A DNA stretch of 64,000 nt from Gilliamella sp. ESL0441. Lineage in GTDB: Bacteria; Pseudomonadota; Gammaproteobacteria; Enterobacterales; Orbaceae. The stretch lies in NCBI RefSeq assembly GCF_019469185.1, contig NZ_CP048264.1, positions 1,550,001 to 1,614,000 of the forward strand, written 5' to 3'. The position numbers and the translations under genes were made by a program. Positions 62,144 through 64,000 of the stretch are shown here, one piece after another. How positions within the stretch are numbered: position 1 is the first letter of the stretch; the number at the start of each line of letters is the position of its first letter. Below the pieces are notes generated by a model. The model was not told the origin of the DNA and searched no databases. It saw nothing but the letters and a program-made list of their open reading frames with translations.

Positions 62144-62974
62144 ATGGCAAGAATTATCAATAAGGATACCATTGTTTGTATGTCGCTATCGGCAAGACCT
62201 AGCAATTTCGGCACTCGATTTCATAACTATTTATATGAGAAACTTAATCTTAATTACCTGTATAAAGCTTTTACTACCAATAATTTAAAAGATGCCATTT
62301 TTGGTATTAAAGCGTTGGCAATTCGTGGTTGTGCAATCTCTATGCCCTATAAAGAAGATTGTATAGCATTTATTGATGAACTTGATGAATCGGTAAAATC
62401 AATCCAATCAGTTAATACTATCGTTAATACAAATTATCATTTGAAAGCCTATAACACTGATTATATAGCTGTAGAAAAACTTATTACGCTACATAATATT
62501 GATAAAACAACACCATTTGTTTTAAAAGGAAGTGGTGGTATGGCTAATGCAGTGGTTGGCGCTTTTTACGATGCAGGTTTTAAAAACGGCACGATTGCCG
62601 CACGTAATCAAGCAAAAGGAGAGGCTTTGGCAAAACGTTATAATTATCATTGGGTAAAAAATGAAACCGAGCTATTACCCGAACAAGCTAAACTGATTAT
62701 TAATGTTACACCAATTGGTATGCGAGGAAGTGTTGAAGAAAACAATTTAGCTTTTTCTGAAAGCATGATTCGAAATGCCGATATCGTTTTTGATGTAGTT
62801 GCAATGCCAGTAGATACACCTATGATTAGGTATGCAAAAAAATTAAATAAACCAATCATTTCTGGAGCAGATGTCGCTGTACTACAAGCACTTGAGCAAT
62901 TTATTCTCTATACTGGGGTCAAACCAAGTGAAGAATTGGTTAAACAAGCATCCGAATTTGCCAGACAAGAATAA
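62144..62974 (+). CDS. Shikimate 5-dehydrogenase-like protein
   Basis: The 276-residue protein has the AroE/YdiB fold. The substrate domain (about 1-100) keeps the catalytic lysine in ISMPYKEDC and the aspartate in YNTDYIAV. A nucleotide-binding domain (KGSGGMANAVVGAFYDAGF) follows. Its opening VCMSLSARPSNFGTRFHNYLY resembles the SdhL (H. influenzae HI0607-like) branch rather than AroE proper. In that branch activity on shikimate is weak and the true substrate is uncertain. AAGGAA precedes the ATG. Confidence 0.82.
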   Translation: MARIINKDTIVCMSLSARPSNFGTRFHNYLYEKLNLNYLYKAFTTNNLKDAIFGIKALAIRGCAISMPYKEDCIAFIDELDESVKSIQSVNTIVNTNYHLKAYNTDYIAVEKLITLHNIDKTTPFVLKGSGGMANAVVGAFYDAGFKNGTIAARNQAKGEALAKRYNYHWVKNETELLPEQAKLIINVTPIGMRGSVEENNLAFSESMIRNADIVFDVVAMPVDTPMIRYAKKLNKPIISGADVAVLQALEQFILYTGVKPSEELVKQASEFARQE

Positions 62975-63035
62975 GTGTTATATCTTCCACCGATGTTATT
63001 CGGTGGAATCATTAATATTACTGGAATAAAATCTA

Positions 63036-64000
63036 TCACATGGTTTGATGTAATTTTTGATACACTGAAAGTAATTTTTGATGCATGGTAAACTGATCAA
63101 GATTCTCATTAGATGATTGAGTTGTAGTTGAAAAATCATTTAGACCATAAAACGTTTTCTCACCAATTGCATATTGCCACATTTTCTCAACACTAGTTTG
63201 ACCATACATTTTGTTAAATGCCATTTGATAATCATTAAACTTATTCACATCGCGTTGAAGAATAAAATTAACCAAAGTTTGTAAGCAACGATAATTATGA
63301 TTTCTTTCTGGTGACAAAATGGATTCATTCATTTCGATAGTCCAGTCAATCCACAATTTAGCTTGTTCTAAATCCTGAGCGGCTAGTGCAAGCATTGCTT
63401 TTAGTTCACCAACTCGTAACGTAAACCAAGCATTATCTTTACCCGTAGCAATCCCAAGTAGTTCACGAATTCGTGCAAAATCATCTAACCCTTCTTCATC
63501 TAATTGTTCAATAATGGCAAGATATTGTTCAGCAGAATATTTTTTTACCGGTAGTGACATAATAAGATCACGAAGATGAATCGCCATGTTGTTATTCGCA
63601 ATTAAAAGATCTTCAGGCGGATATATTTCTGACATTCCGACAGCCAATATGCGACAAGCATATACACCTAAGTGCTCATAGTCCATAATTAATACTTCCG
63701 TATTTTGTTCATGAAAAATAGCCATAAGATTATTAAATTCTTGTTCCGTTGTCCCCGAAAAATCCCAATCCACAAATTCATAATCGGCTTTTTCTTTAAA
63801 CAAATCCCATGATATTAAACCACTTGAATCAATAAAATGAGTTTCTAAGTTACTTAAATCCGCAATTTCATCATTATCAAAACTTGGTGGTGAGAAAACA
63901 TCAAGATCTTTTAAACTTCTACCTTGTAATAGTTCCGTCACTGTTCTTTCAAGTGCAACACCAAAATTAGGATGAGCACCAAAGGAGGCATAACAGGTAC
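63036..64000 (-). CDS. ycaO: YcaO, C-terminal part (runs off right edge)
   Basis: YcaO is an ATP-dependent cyclodehydratase-type protein. In E. coli it assists RimO in beta-methylthiolation of ribosomal protein S12. The frame is open to the window edge: upstream of the first possible start it reads SFGAHPNFGVALERTVTELL, which continues the family sequence. The visible 321 residues match the C-terminal half of E. coli YcaO, including LETHFIDSSGLISWDLF, YEHLGVYACRI and LDEEGLDDFARIRELLG. A TPR-like tail follows. The N-terminal ATP-binding part lies outside the window. Confidence 0.92.
   Translation of the reverse strand, partial: TCYASFGAHPNFGVALERTVTELLQGRSLKDLDVFSPPSFDNDEIADLSNLETHFIDSSGLISWDLFKEKADYEFVDWDFSGTTEQEFNNLMAIFHEQNTEVLIMDYEHLGVYACRILAVGMSEIYPPEDLLIANNNMAIHLRDLIMSLPVKKYSAEQYLAIIEQLDEEGLDDFARIRELLGIATGKDNAWFTLRVGELKAMLALAAQDLEQAKLWIDWTIEMNESILSPERNHNYRCLQTLVNFILQRDVNKFNDYQMAFNKMYGQTSVEKMWQYAIGEKTFYGLNDFSTTTQSSNENLDQFTMHQKLLSVYQKLHQTM

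Overview
The window is AT-rich gammaproteobacterial chromosome. Most proteins have full-length E. coli counterparts, and the order dapA-bamC-purC-(DUF441)-tmcA is the enterobacterial one. The low GC, the divergence from E. coli and two complete beta-glucoside PTS operons suggest a gut-associated member of the Orbaceae (Gilliamella/Frischella-like). That placement is inference from gene content and style; no rRNA gene is present to confirm it. I see no prophage, integrase, transposase, CRISPR array, tRNA or rRNA.

Layout. 1-7.0 kb: a minus-strand run dapA, bamC (short), purC, a yeaL-like gene, tmcA, cysZ, preceded by ybgI (Nif3-like). 7.2-11.8 kb: a membrane TPR protein, rnt, grxD (minus) and yccS. 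11.9-14.3 kb: a small accessory patch of exported or lipoprotein paralogues with a decayed tandem duplication. 14.3-18 kb: nfo, yejK and a MATE transporter. 18.1-22.3 kb: a type V autotransporter and an orphan membrane protein with paired CxxC motifs. 22.5-26.3 kb: yicC, then rph-pyrE and a SIMPL-domain exported protein. 26.4-30.7 kb: beta-glucoside operon 1 (GntR regulator, PTS EIIBCA, GH1 6-phospho-beta-glucosidase). 30.7-37.2 kb: dinB, cptA and thiBPQ behind a TPP riboswitch. 37.5-42.7 kb: a truncated ATPase-like gene, argS and pbpC. 42.7-49 kb: an ABM monooxygenase, a candidate anaerobically induced small RNA, an amidohydrolase, guaB, a GntP permease and ubiG. 49-52.8 kb: a sodium-dependent transporter and htpG. 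52.9-59.5 kb: beta-glucoside operon 2 (BglG-type antiterminator, PTS, GH1 enzyme, OprD-type porin, exported histidine phosphatase). 59.6-64 kb: ogt, an exported hypothetical, ygbA, a shikimate dehydrogenase-like gene and the C-terminal half of ycaO, which runs off the right edge.

How the genes work together. The two beta-glucoside operons encode parallel import-phosphorylation-hydrolysis routes for aryl or plant beta-glucosides. They use different regulators: a GntR/UTRA repressor for one, BglG-type RNA antitermination for the other. Each is preceded by CRP-like sites. Operon 2 carries two ribonucleic-antiterminator/terminator elements, one before the PTS gene and one before the porin, so outer-membrane uptake and the exported phosphatase get a second regulatory gate.

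The strongest candidate for something undescribed is at about 43.27-43.42 kb. A perfect FNR box lies about 41 bp upstream of a roughly 95-nt non-coding segment. That segment has a 5' stem-loop, a U-rich linker and a rho-independent terminator, with no annotated gene to terminate: the architecture of an Hfq-type, FNR-activated small RNA. Secondary points are the decayed lipoprotein duplication, the BamC lacking its second domain, the elongated antiterminator RNA and the truncated ATPase.
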